Shown here piece by piece: positions 16,360 to 24,500 of a stretch of DNA of 64,000 nucleotides. Made by a program: the position numbers and the translations under genes. How positions within the stretch are numbered: the stretch's first letter is position 1; the number at the start of each line of letters is the position of its first letter. A model generated the notes under the pieces. The model saw nothing but the letters and a program-made list of their open reading frames with translations. It searched no databases and was not told the DNA's origin. This DNA is from UBA11524 sp964542315 (GTDB lineage Bacteria > Bacillota > Clostridia > Christensenellales > Aristaeellaceae): positions 8,339 through 72,338 of the forward strand of contig CAZIUA010000002.1 of NCBI GenBank assembly GCA_964542315.1, given 5' to 3'.

Positions 16360-16550
16360 TTGACTTTGCGTGAAGCCGTGTGATAATGTCGGTAATGAGC
16401 GGACGCATGGCGCGTCCCTTGCGCCCGACAAAGGAGGCAGAACCGATGTCGAATCCATCCCCCCGCCGTGATCCCCCTGGTGGTCGCCCTTGTGTTGGTC
16501 GTGTCGGTTATGCGGACTGCTTGGTCACGCTCTCCAGTGCCGTCAGGTAG
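16360..16550 (+). pseudogene. Promoter, SD and start of a truncated or decayed small gene
   Basis: TTGACT (16360-16365), 16 bp, GATAAT (16382-16387), then AAAGGAGG and ATG at 16446. This is a complete expression signal, but it opens only a 34-codon frame ending at TAG 16548-16550. A neighbouring frame encodes a hydrophobic stretch AVIPLVVALVLVVSVM, like a membrane segment. The likely reading is a small membrane protein gene that was frameshifted or cut off where the phage-like module (from about 16.5 kb) begins. Confidence 0.4.
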
Positions 16551-16651
16551 CCCATCATAAAGAGTTCCACATCGCGCTTCTTCTCTTCCGGGCACTTGTT
16601 GATCATTTCTGCCAGCTTTTCCATGGCTTGGTCTTTTCGTGTGTTGGACAT
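16508..16651 (-). CDS. 47-residue protein of the XRE module
   Basis: ATG 16651 (MSNTRKDQAMEKL) follows AGGAGGTGACAGC, and the frame ends at TAA 16508-16510. The product is helical and charged, with one short hydrophobic run (VELFMMGYLTALESV). I recognise no family; the size and placement resemble small early genes opposite a phage-type repressor. It is divergent from the XRE gene, and its promoter (TTGACA-17-TATTAT on the minus strand) carries a copy of the shared operator-like repeat at the -10 end. Confidence 0.65.
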   Translation of the reverse strand: MSNTRKDQAMEKLAEMINKCPEEKKRDVELFMMGYLTALESVTKQSA

Positions 16652-16687
16652 GCTGTCACCTCCTGTGTGGTGTTGGTCGTGTTTTTG

Positions 16688-16781
16688 TCCTTGCAAGACT
16701 ATAATATCATGTGTATTTATGCTTGTCAAGGCTTTTTTGAATTTTTTTATCCTTGCAAGACTAAAGTTTTTGTGTTATACT
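16688..16781. promoter_or_regulatory. Divergent promoters with paired operator repeats
   Basis: The 14-bp string TCCTTGCAAGACTA occurs twice, at 16688-16701 and 16750-16763; its core CTTGCAAG is a palindrome. The right copy contains the -35 (TTGCAA, 16753-16758) of the XRE promoter, whose -10 is TATACT (16776-16781). The left copy sits directly downstream of the -10 (TATTAT on the minus strand) of the 47-aa gene promoter, whose -35 is TTGACA. A repressor bound to both copies would silence both directions. Confidence 0.75.
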
Positions 16782-16802
16782 TTTGAAGAGGAGGTGAAAC
16801 CA

Positions 16803-17150
16803 TTGAAAGATCGTATCCGCAAAATCAGAAAAGACGCTAAAATGAACCAGACGGAATTCGGCATGATGCTTGGTGCGACCCAGAAGATGATAACGACTTA
16901 CGAAACCGGCGTTGTCGTCCCTGACAAATCTATCCGCATGCTGATCTGCCAGAAGTTCAACGTCAACGAGACATGGCTGGAGACGGGCGAGGGCGATCCC
17001 TATAAGGAAGGGCTTGTCCCTGCACTGGAAATCGCGCTGAATAAGATGCCGGCAGTGCATGACGCGCTGGAGCGTCTGTTGCCCGTCCTGTCTGACGAGG
17101 ACTTCGAAGCCATCAACCAGCTCGTCCAGAAGATCATCAACGCAAAATAA
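16803..17150 (+). CDS. XRE/Cro-CI family repressor, CRISPR target
   Basis: A 115-residue regulator starting at TTG 16803, six bases after GAGGAGGTG. Residues 5-60 form a helix-turn-helix (IRKDAKMNQTEFGMMLGA, then MITTYETGVVVPDKS). The next part (FNVNETWLETGEGDP) is typical of phage and ICE repressors. The C-terminal helices (LERLLPVLSDEDFEAINQ) probably mediate dimerisation. It likely binds the two CTTGCAAG repeats in its own promoter region. Bases 16973-17006 match the only spacer of the CRISPR array at 31964-31997 exactly. The gene is AT-richer at its 5' flank than the neighbourhood, which suggests acquisition. Confidence 0.9.
   Translation: MKDRIRKIRKDAKMNQTEFGMMLGATQKMITTYETGVVVPDKSIRMLICQKFNVNETWLETGEGDPYKEGLVPALEIALNKMPAVHDALERLLPVLSDEDFEAINQLVQKIINAK
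16973..17009 (-). other. Protospacer and PAM for the type I-C spacer
   Basis: Thirty-four bases (16973-17006) are identical to the array spacer. In the crRNA orientation (minus strand) the base triplet just 5' of the protospacer is TTC (complement of GAA 17007-17009), the canonical type I-C PAM. Identity also extends five bases (GAGAC) into the last bases of the adjoining repeat, probably by chance. Confidence 0.95.
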
Positions 17151-17172
17151 AAGACGGCAGAAATGCCGCCTT

Positions 17173-17243
17173 CATCCTGTCAAAAAAGGTCGCACCAAGC
17201 GGCCTTTTTTGACAGGATGAGGCCTCCGGCGTGCCGGAGGCCT
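17173..17243. terminator. Two strong hairpins between convergent genes
   Basis: A perfect 17-bp inverted repeat (17173-17189 against 17203-17219) includes an A6 and a T6 tract and a 13-bp centre that itself pairs CGC/GCG. It is directly followed by AGGCCTCCGGC-GT-GCCGGAGGCCT (17220-17243). Together they serve as a bidirectional terminator for the XRE gene and the GH3 operon. The first repeat could also be an end of the inserted module. Confidence 0.8.
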
Positions 17244-17273
17244 TCTTGATGTGTTTTTTTGCTTTTGAGCCGG

Positions 17274-20225
17274 TCAGAGTCCGGTCTTTTTCTGTTTGCG
17301 TTCCTGCCACATCGCCACCGTCAGCATGGCTGCACTGAGTACGCCCAGCGCAACGAAGGCGATCTGCAGCCCCAGGATCAACGCCTGCCACCAGGGCATG
17401 ACGGGTACGATCTCGCTGGCAGCGGAGAAGCCATTCATCGCCGCGCTGTGATTGACGACCACATACAGATAGCGATGCACCGCCTCACGCACAGCCTGGC
17501 GGAAGGCTGCATTGGCCGCATAGGTGTCGAACTGTGCCTTCGCGCCGCTGGGATCCAGGAACAGATCCGTACCGTGCATGAAGGCGTCGTAGGACATGTA
17601 GGCATTCTGCCCCAGCGCCATATCGGTCAGCACCACGCCGTCAAAGCCGAATTCGCCCCGGAGGATCTCCTCCATCAGCGCACTGCTGGCGCTGGTCCAG
17701 GTGCAGCCAGCCCGGTTGAAGGAGCTCATCACGCCATGCGCGTTCCCCTTGGAGGGTGCCACAGCCGCTTCAAAGGGCTTCAGGTAGATCTCGCGTGCGC
17801 TCTGCTCATTCAGCCAGATGCTGATGCCGATGCGCGCGTCTTCCTCATCATTGAACACATAGTGCTTTACATAGGGAATGACGCCCTTGCCCTGCACACC
17901 CCGGATCTCGCTGGACACCGCCTCCGCAGACAGGTAGGGATCCTCGGAGAAGTACTCATGGCTGCGTCCGCCAAAGGGCGTGCGGTGAATGTTGATGCCC
18001 GGCAGATACATCCCCGTGACACCCACATTCAGCGCATCCTCCGCCAAGGCATCACCCACACGCTGGATGACTTCGCGGTTGAAGGACGCAGCCCAGATGC
18101 CTTCGCTGGGGAAGGAAACGGATTCCGCGCTGTCCACCACGCCGGTGGGACCGTCCTCGGCCTTGATCTCCGGCAGTGCCACGGAGGATGCGCCGCGCGT
18201 GCCATAGCCTGCCAGCATGACCAGGTCGGACTGTTCCTCCCAGGTCATCTGATCCAGCAGGTCATCCCACATTTCCGCGTCGTATTCCTCGCCGCGCAGC
18301 ATGATGAGGGACAGCCCGTTCGCCGCGCCGTAGGTGGGCATGTCCGCACCTTCCTCCGTGCCGATATCGCGAACGCTCTTGAGATCTGCGGCCATCTGCT
18401 CAGTGACGGCGAGTGTCACCGCTGCGCTGGGGAAGGTGCCCGCCCAATCACTACGGCTCACATAGGTCACAGCATTGTCACCGCGGCCTTCATACCGGTT
18501 GATGTCAGCAAAATCCAGCCGGTTGGTGATCTTCTCGCCCGTTTCTGCCGATACGGCATAGGTGGTCGTGTCCAGCACGATGTTCTCCCCCACCAGGCGC
18601 GCGAAAGATGCATCACCCGGCTGATCCATGCCGTCCTGCACGGTCTTGCCCTTGAGCGCGAGGATGTTGTTCAGCGCATCATGCGCGGAGGTGCCAATCG
18701 CCAGGTAATACGCACCGGGCTCCAGGATGTAGGTCTTGTAGCCGTTTGCGTCATAGGTCTTGAAGCTGTCCCGGGGGACGGTGATGGTCATGCGCTGGGA
18801 CGCGCCGGGCGCCAGCGTCTGCGTCTTGTCAAAGCCGACCAGCTCCACCGAAGCCTTCTCCACGCCGTTTTCCCGATCATAATCGGTATAGGGCTTCTGC
18901 AGGTAGACCTGCACCACTTCCTTGCCCGACACATCGCCCATGTTGGTCACCGTGACGGAGACCTCATAGTCCCCATCCGCCGTTTCCGACACCGCGTAAT
19001 CGCTGTAGGCAAAGCTGGTGTAGGACAGGCCATAGCCAAAGGGACGGGAAACGATCCCGCTGTACTGGTAGTCGCCTGCATTGGCCTGTCCCAGCACGAT
19101 GTCCTCATAACGCGTTTCGTAATAGCGATAGCCCACATAGATGCCTTCCGCATACACGCCGTAGCGCGCCTGGGCATCGGAGGACAGCAGGCTGCTGTTC
19201 TCATATTTGGACGCAAAGGTGCCGGAAGCATTGTTCAGCACCCAGGACGCCGTGGCCGGTGCGGAGAAGTTGTCCTTCACATAGGTGTCCGGCAGTTTGC
19301 CCGAGGGCGTCACCTCACCCACCAGCGCCTTGGCCACCGCCTGAATGCCGCCAATGCCCACATTGCCCACCCACAGGCAGGCATCCACATCGACCGTATG
19401 GACAGTGCCGTTGACCTCCACCGTCCATGCGTCATCGAGGAAGGCAGTCTCGAAGATGGCAGCCGTGTTGAGCAGCACAACGATGTGCTCCAGCTGACCC
19501 TCCGCCTTCATGCGGGTGAGTTCCGCCAGGATCTCGATCTCCTCCGCTGTCAGGGAGAGATAGCTGCCGTCGTAACCATCGCTCTTCTTTGTCGAAACAT
19601 CCGCGCCCTCGCCGCCCAGACGGCCGATGACCACCAGCGCGGTGCCGTCCACCGCAGCGATGGAGGTCTGCGCGTCGGCGGAATACTGTGCCCAGGGCAG
19701 TGCATTCACCTTGTAGAGCGGATCGCCCTTGCGGTTATAGGTGATGGCCTGCTGAGACGGATTGGCAGCATAGAAATCCCACAGGGTCGTGTTAACCTGC
19801 AGCCCAACGCCCTCCAGGGCGTCCTTCAGGTTGGTGTAGCGGCTGGCATCGATCGCGCCCGAACCGGAGGAGCCATAGCTGAAATTGTACGCCGTCTGCA
19901 GCACAGTGCTGACGTTGCTGCCCGCGTCCAGCGGGAGCGCGCCGTTGCTGTTCTTCATCAGCACCATTCCCTCCGCTTCCGCCTCCTCGCTGACGGATCG
20001 GCCATATGCAGTCACGGAAGCCGTATCCGGATGGGCAGATTCGAAGTAGACAGCATCTTCCTCACCCTCGCGCGCCACGATCTTGTAGGAGGATGTCTTC
20101 AGCGCGTAATTGAGTGCCGGCGCGTAGGCATTGGCCACCTCGCCCAGGGAAGACAGGAGGATCGCAACGGTGAGGAAGAGCACCGTCAAAGTCCGCCATG
20201 TTCTTTTGTTGATCGGCTTTTTCAT
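17274..20225 (-). CDS. Membrane-anchored GH3 glycosidase with permuted domain order
   Basis: A 983-residue protein. It starts with a signal-anchor (RTWRTLTVLFLTVAILLSSL). Unlike classical GH3 enzymes, the (alpha/beta)6 domain comes first (EGMVLMKNSNGALPL near residue 86), then the fibronectin III-like domain (SGKEVVQVYLQKPY, LVGFDKTQTLAPGAS). The TIM-barrel domain is last, with LPGINIHRTPFGGRSHEYFSE, YVKHYVFNDEE and the predicted nucleophile Asp in FDGVVLTDMA. It ends in a transmembrane helix (WWQALILGLQIAFVALGVL) and a basic tail, so it is probably anchored at the outer face of the membrane. The specificity is likely a beta-glucoside or beta-xyloside, not decidable here. It is the last gene of a four-gene minus-strand operon, 3 bp after its neighbour. 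Confidence 0.9.
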   Translation of the reverse strand: MKKPINKRTWRTLTVLFLTVAILLSSLGEVANAYAPALNYALKTSSYKIVAREGEEDAVYFESAHPDTASVTAYGRSVSEEAEAEGMVLMKNSNGALPLDAGSNVSTVLQTAYNFSYGSSGSGAIDASRYTNLKDALEGVGLQVNTTLWDFYAANPSQQAITYNRKGDPLYKVNALPWAQYSADAQTSIAAVDGTALVVIGRLGGEGADVSTKKSDGYDGSYLSLTAEEIEILAELTRMKAEGQLEHIVVLLNTAAIFETAFLDDAWTVEVNGTVHTVDVDACLWVGNVGIGGIQAVAKALVGEVTPSGKLPDTYVKDNFSAPATASWVLNNASGTFASKYENSSLLSSDAQARYGVYAEGIYVGYRYYETRYEDIVLGQANAGDYQYSGIVSRPFGYGLSYTSFAYSDYAVSETADGDYEVSVTVTNMGDVSGKEVVQVYLQKPYTDYDRENGVEKASVELVGFDKTQTLAPGASQRMTITVPRDSFKTYDANGYKTYILEPGAYYLAIGTSAHDALNNILALKGKTVQDGMDQPGDASFARLVGENIVLDTTTYAVSAETGEKITNRLDFADINRYEGRGDNAVTYVSRSDWAGTFPSAAVTLAVTEQMAADLKSVRDIGTEEGADMPTYGAANGLSLIMLRGEEYDAEMWDDLLDQMTWEEQSDLVMLAGYGTRGASSVALPEIKAEDGPTGVVDSAESVSFPSEGIWAASFNREVIQRVGDALAEDALNVGVTGMYLPGINIHRTPFGGRSHEYFSEDPYLSAEAVSSEIRGVQGKGVIPYVKHYVFNDEEDARIGISIWLNEQSAREIYLKPFEAAVAPSKGNAHGVMSSFNRAGCTWTSASSALMEEILRGEFGFDGVVLTDMALGQNAYMSYDAFMHGTDLFLDPSGAKAQFDTYAANAAFRQAVREAVHRYLYVVVNHSAAMNGFSAASEIVPVMPWWQALILGLQIAFVALGVLSAAMLTVAMWQERKQKKTGL

Positions 20226-20228
20226 GGC

Positions 20229-20693
20229 TCAATCCTCCGCTTTCTTTTCCGCATCCTGCGGCACAGTGCAGCCTACTTCATTCTTTTGCATGATTGCCGC
20301 GACCAGTGCAGCCGCCCAGGAGAGCAGTCCGCAGCCCGCAGCGGTCAGGAAGCCCGTGCTGAACAGGTTGCCATCGATGCCCACCAGCACATTCGAAATG
20401 TAGGAGGCATTGTACACCAGGAATTCCAGCCAGGTCCAGAGGGTCAGCAGATACAGGAGGTATTTGCCGTTCTTGACCTCAAAGACCGCCATCAGCACAC
20501 CCAGGGCGATGCAGCCGCCCAACATGCCGATCACCCGGTCAGACAGGTTTGGCGTGAATGTGTTGGTGCCCGTCGTAATGTAGGTCAGCAGCATGATCAG
20601 TGCCAGCACGAGGGAGGCGAGCAGAAAATAAAACGAACCGTCCCGCCTTCCTCCCACGCACGTTTTGATCTTCATCCGCATCATTTGCGTCAT
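20229..20693 (-). CDS. Four-helix membrane protein of the GH3 operon
   Basis: A 154-residue protein with about four transmembrane segments (FYFLLASLVLALIMLLTYI, VIGMLGGCIALGVLMAVF, YLLYLLTLWTWLEFLVY, AGCGLLSWAAALVAAIM). It has a short basic N-terminus and a charged cytoplasmic tail. The start at 20693 is followed by other in-frame ATGs; the SD is weak (GAGAAG). It ends 3 bp before the GH3 start, so co-translation is likely. I know no function; the position between two exported GH3 enzymes suggests a partner in their membrane assembly or in product uptake. Confidence 0.7.
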   Translation of the reverse strand: MTQMMRMKIKTCVGGRRDGSFYFLLASLVLALIMLLTYITTGTNTFTPNLSDRVIGMLGGCIALGVLMAVFEVKNGKYLLYLLTLWTWLEFLVYNASYISNVLVGIDGNLFSTGFLTAAGCGLLSWAAALVAAIMQKNEVGCTVPQDAEKKAED

Positions 20694-20725
20694 GTTTCTT
20701 CTCGTCCTCTCATTTCTGTGTAGGA

Positions 20726-20767
20726 CATCATCGGCGGGAAGCCCTGGAGCCTCCCGCCGGGATGATG
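20726..20767 (-). other. Intercistronic hairpin
   Basis: CATCAT-CGGCGGGA (20726-20739) pairs with TCCCGCCG-GGATGATG (20752-20767). There is no T tract, so it is more likely an mRNA-stabilising or processing hairpin between two operon genes than a terminator. Confidence 0.5.
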
Positions 20768-20779
20768 ATCGCGATGGGC

Positions 20780-21439
20780 TTAGCCGCCGAATTCAGGGTT
20801 GAAGGTGATGGGCGTGATGACGCCGGAGGTGTAGATGATCAGGCAGTCCACCAGGGGCGCTGCAGCCTTCATGGTGCCGCCAACGCCCTGGATGTTGTTG
20901 TTGATGTCCAGCTCGATCTCGTTATACCCCTTGGACAGAGAAATGTTCTCCACCACCAGGTAATCCTGGAAATCCTTCACGCTGGAGGACATCTCGCTGT
21001 AGCTCTCCACATGCATGGGGAACTCGAAGGTCTGCTCCCAGTCGTCCAGCTCCTCGCTGTAATTGACCGCCACAAAGATCTGGTCGCCGGTCACATCCAC
21101 ATCGCCATACTGGGCGGACAGGCGGAACACCAGGGTGACATCCGTCAGATCCTCCTCGCACTCAAAGGCGAAGGTCAGATAGCTTGCGGGCTTATACAGC
21201 CACCCCACATAGTAGCCATTGGACGCGCTGCGGCTATCGGTGTTGTCGCCGATGACCATGCCCGTGCCCGAGGTGGAACCCGAATAGCCAAAGGCATCCT
21301 TGCCACTCAGGTCAGTGTGCTCCGCCTCCAGGACATACTTGTTTTTTCCTGAGGTGTAGTCCTCCGCAGGGGTTTCCGCCGCCGCACACAGGCCGATCCC
21401 CCAGGTGAGCGCCAGCAGCAGTGCCAATACGCGTTTCAT
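20780..21439 (-). CDS. Secreted carbohydrate-binding (CBM6/35-like) protein
   Basis: A 219-residue protein with signal peptide MKRVLALLLALTWGIGLCAA. The mature part starts with YVLEAEHTDLSGKDAFGYSG and contains SNGYYVGWLYKPASYLTFAFE and LVVENISLSKGYNEIELD. That is the pattern of CBM6/CBM35 beta-sandwich modules, in which an E in EAEH, a GYYVG loop and the final edge strand form the sugar site. ATG 21439 follows AAGGAGG. There is no catalytic domain, so it is a free-standing binding protein that would feed or target the two GH3 enzymes encoded either side. Confidence 0.75.
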   Translation of the reverse strand: MKRVLALLLALTWGIGLCAAAETPAEDYTSGKNKYVLEAEHTDLSGKDAFGYSGSTSGTGMVIGDNTDSRSASNGYYVGWLYKPASYLTFAFECEEDLTDVTLVFRLSAQYGDVDVTGDQIFVAVNYSEELDDWEQTFEFPMHVESYSEMSSSVKDFQDYLVVENISLSKGYNEIELDINNNIQGVGGTMKAAAPLVDCLIIYTSGVITPITFNPEFGG

Positions 21440-21545
21440 ACCGATATCCTCCTTGCAATGCAGATGGCCGCCAGACGCTGATGGATCTTTTCTCCTTCAA
21501 CGCCCGGCGGCGTTCTGTCTTATGAATGGATGCCGTTCAGGCGGA

Positions 21546-24500
21546 TCACTTGGTCCATTCCACGGTGATCTGGCCGTCGGTCACCGTCCAGGTGCCGGCC
21601 ACATCAGCGCCGGAGATGGGGCCGCTGGCGCTGACATGCAGCAGCACAGTGCCATCCGCCTTGAGATGCACCAGCATCTCCGCGGAGAAGGGCGCGTTGG
21701 GATCGCCCATCGCCAGGGTGTAGGTGTACTTGTCGCCTTCCTGCGCGTCAGTCAGGGATGCGGTGGTCTGGAAGAGCTGATGCTCGCCGATCTTCCAGGT
21801 GAAGCCGGTGGCGCCTTCCGCGAAGGAGATGGTCTCAGGCTCCACGTCGAAGCCGCCCATGGGACCGCCGCCGCCCATACCGCCGGAGGACACTTCCTTC
21901 TCCTTGTTTTCTTCCAGTTCATCATCCATACCGGGCGCGGGCACGCCATCCTCATTCACCAGCAGCTTGTAGGTCCAGCGCAGGTGACGGTTGATGGAGT
22001 TGTTGTCGTCATTGACCAGATCAGCACTGACCCAGCCATCGATCACGACCGCCACGGTGATCTTGTATTCGCCGTTGACGGTGGGCGTGCCGCTCAGGGT
22101 TGCGTTCTCCGCGTCGAAGGTCATCCCCTCGGGGATGTCGCCATCAATGGTGTACACAACGGTGTAATTCGGCTTGCCGTTTTCATCGAAGCAGCTGGCC
22201 GCCTGGCCGGAGAGATCAAAGACCAGTTCCGCAGGCTGACCGTTGACGAAGGTGCGCTCCTGCGCGGTGAATTCCGGCAGAGAGGTGATCGAATGGCCAT
22301 TGAGGTTGGTCAGCGCGTTGGATTCCTTATACAGGATGCGCGCGGCCAGGTTGCGCAGGTAATACCACTGGGTATAGCTTTCCACTTCCACACCGCGGAA
22401 GCCGCCCTTGACCGCTTCATCAGCCACGGTTCCGCGGTCATTGTACATCACGGTGGTGGTGGCGAAGTTGTCACCGTAGAAGTCATACTCGGTGTCCCAG
22501 GCGCCGGTGTAGGCGTAGAACTTGCCGGTCTCGGCGTCATAGCGGCCGGAGATGGCCGGGATGCGGCCCTGCAGCGGCAGCGGCACCACGAAGGACTTCA
22601 TCATGGTCGCCATGGTGGTGGAACGGGAGAAGCCGGAGTAGCCGTCAGTGATGAAGAAGCCGTCCCAATTCCACTCGTTAGCGACCAGGCCTTCCATCAG
22701 GCGGTTGTTGGAGGAGGTGGGCATAGTGGCAAAGCGGGCGAAACCGGTCATGGAGGAGGAAGAACCGCCTTCCTGCATGCACATCTGGAAGACCTTGAGG
22801 TAGATCTGACGGGCAGCCTGCTCGGAGACCCAGACGGTGTTCTCCATGCCATCGCGGCAGGTTTCCTGATCGTTGAAGGCAAAGTGCTTGATGTAGCAGG
22901 TCACACCCATGGATTCCATGCCGGCGGTGAGCTGCGCGGCAATGTAGCCGCCCACCAGACCATCCTGGCTCATGTATTCATAGTTGCGGCCGGAGAAGGG
23001 GCTGCGGTGGGTGTCCATTTCGGGGCCGCCCCATGCGGACCAGCCATTGTACAGGCTCAGGTTGCCGCGCACACGGCCGATCTCCCACGCCAGGTCAGTG
23101 TTCCAGGTGGCGGTGATGGTCGGCGCGTCGACCCACAGCAGGGTGTTGCCATTGTTGTTGTAGCTGTCCTTCTGCTGGTTGGCCGCCTTGGCGATGTTCG
23201 GCAGACCGGTGGAGCGCCACATGTTGGTGTTCTTGCGGATGAGGGTGGTCATCTCTTCCACCGTCAGCTGGTTGAGGAATTCATTCCACTCGTCAGTGAA
23301 GGTGCCGTCCTCATCATAGAGGGGCTTGCCGGCCATATCGGCCAGGACGATGGCGTAGGTGCCGGTTTCCTCATTCACCACGCCGGTCTCCTGCTTCCAG
23401 CCCTCAGCGATGGCTTCCGCGCCGTCATTGTACCAGTCATCGGTCTCAATGTCCGCAGCGGAGAACTGATTCCAGTAATCCATGTGCGCAACGAAGCTGG
23501 CGGAGAGGGTCAGGTCGCCCTCGGTGGGCGTCTCGGGGAAGTAGGTGAGGATGTTGGCACGGGTGAGCAGCTTTTCAGCGCTCTGGCCGTCCGCCATGAC
23601 GTTTTCGGTACGCAGGGAGTTGAAGATCAGGTAGTGATCCTCGTCCGTATCCTCAGCCCAGACATTGCCGTTGACCTTGTCCGTCTCGTCGTAGCTATCG
23701 GAGAACAGCGCCACGGCAACCTTGCCGCTGAAGTCATCCAGCTGCAGGCGGGCCTTTTCGTCCGCGATGGTAAACTTCACCTCGGCATATTCATCCGTGG
23801 TGTCATTGACATCGGTGGCGAAATCATAGTGGGAGGTGTTCATGGCGCGCAGGACGTATTCGCCGGTCTCCAGGGTGTAGCCGGTTACATTTTCGCCATA
23901 CGCATCGGTGTAATCAAAGGGCGCAAAATCCTGCACATTGACGCTGACCAGCAGGGTCTGGGTCTCGCCGGGCTGCAGGATGCCGGTCTTGCCGAAGCCA
24001 GCCAGGGTCACGAAGGACTTCTCCAGCTTGGCCGTCTGAGCGTCATAGGGCGCGGTGATGTAGATCTGCACCACTTCCTTGCCAGCCTTGTCGCCGGTAT
24101 TGGTGACCTGAACAGGCACGACCAGGGTCTTGACCTTCGCGGGCGTGCCCTCGGAGGAGGCGAGGTTCGCGGCGGTCATGTCGGTGGCGATGTTGAAGCC
24201 CTCCACCAGGGTGTCATCGGCGGATTCCAGGGCACCGCCGTACGCGGTAATGGCTTCCGCATCGATATTCAGGGCGAAGGTGGTGTAGCTCAGACCCGAA
24301 CCAAAGGCGAAGGTCACATTCTTCTTCCACCATTCACCTGCAGCGTAGGCGGCCTGTGCCTCCACATTGTCACCGGGCGCACCGGCACGGGTCACAGTAT
24401 GCGTGACGCCATTGCCCTGATACTGGACGGTCTCATTTTCCAGCAGCGCCTCGTAGATGGCGGCATACAGGGTCTCCCAGTATGCATAGCCGAGGTAGAT

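Noticed and set aside
15186..16595. A 469-codon minus-strand frame over ltaE
   Set aside because: Antisense shadow of a PLP enzyme with a clear promoter on the plus strand.
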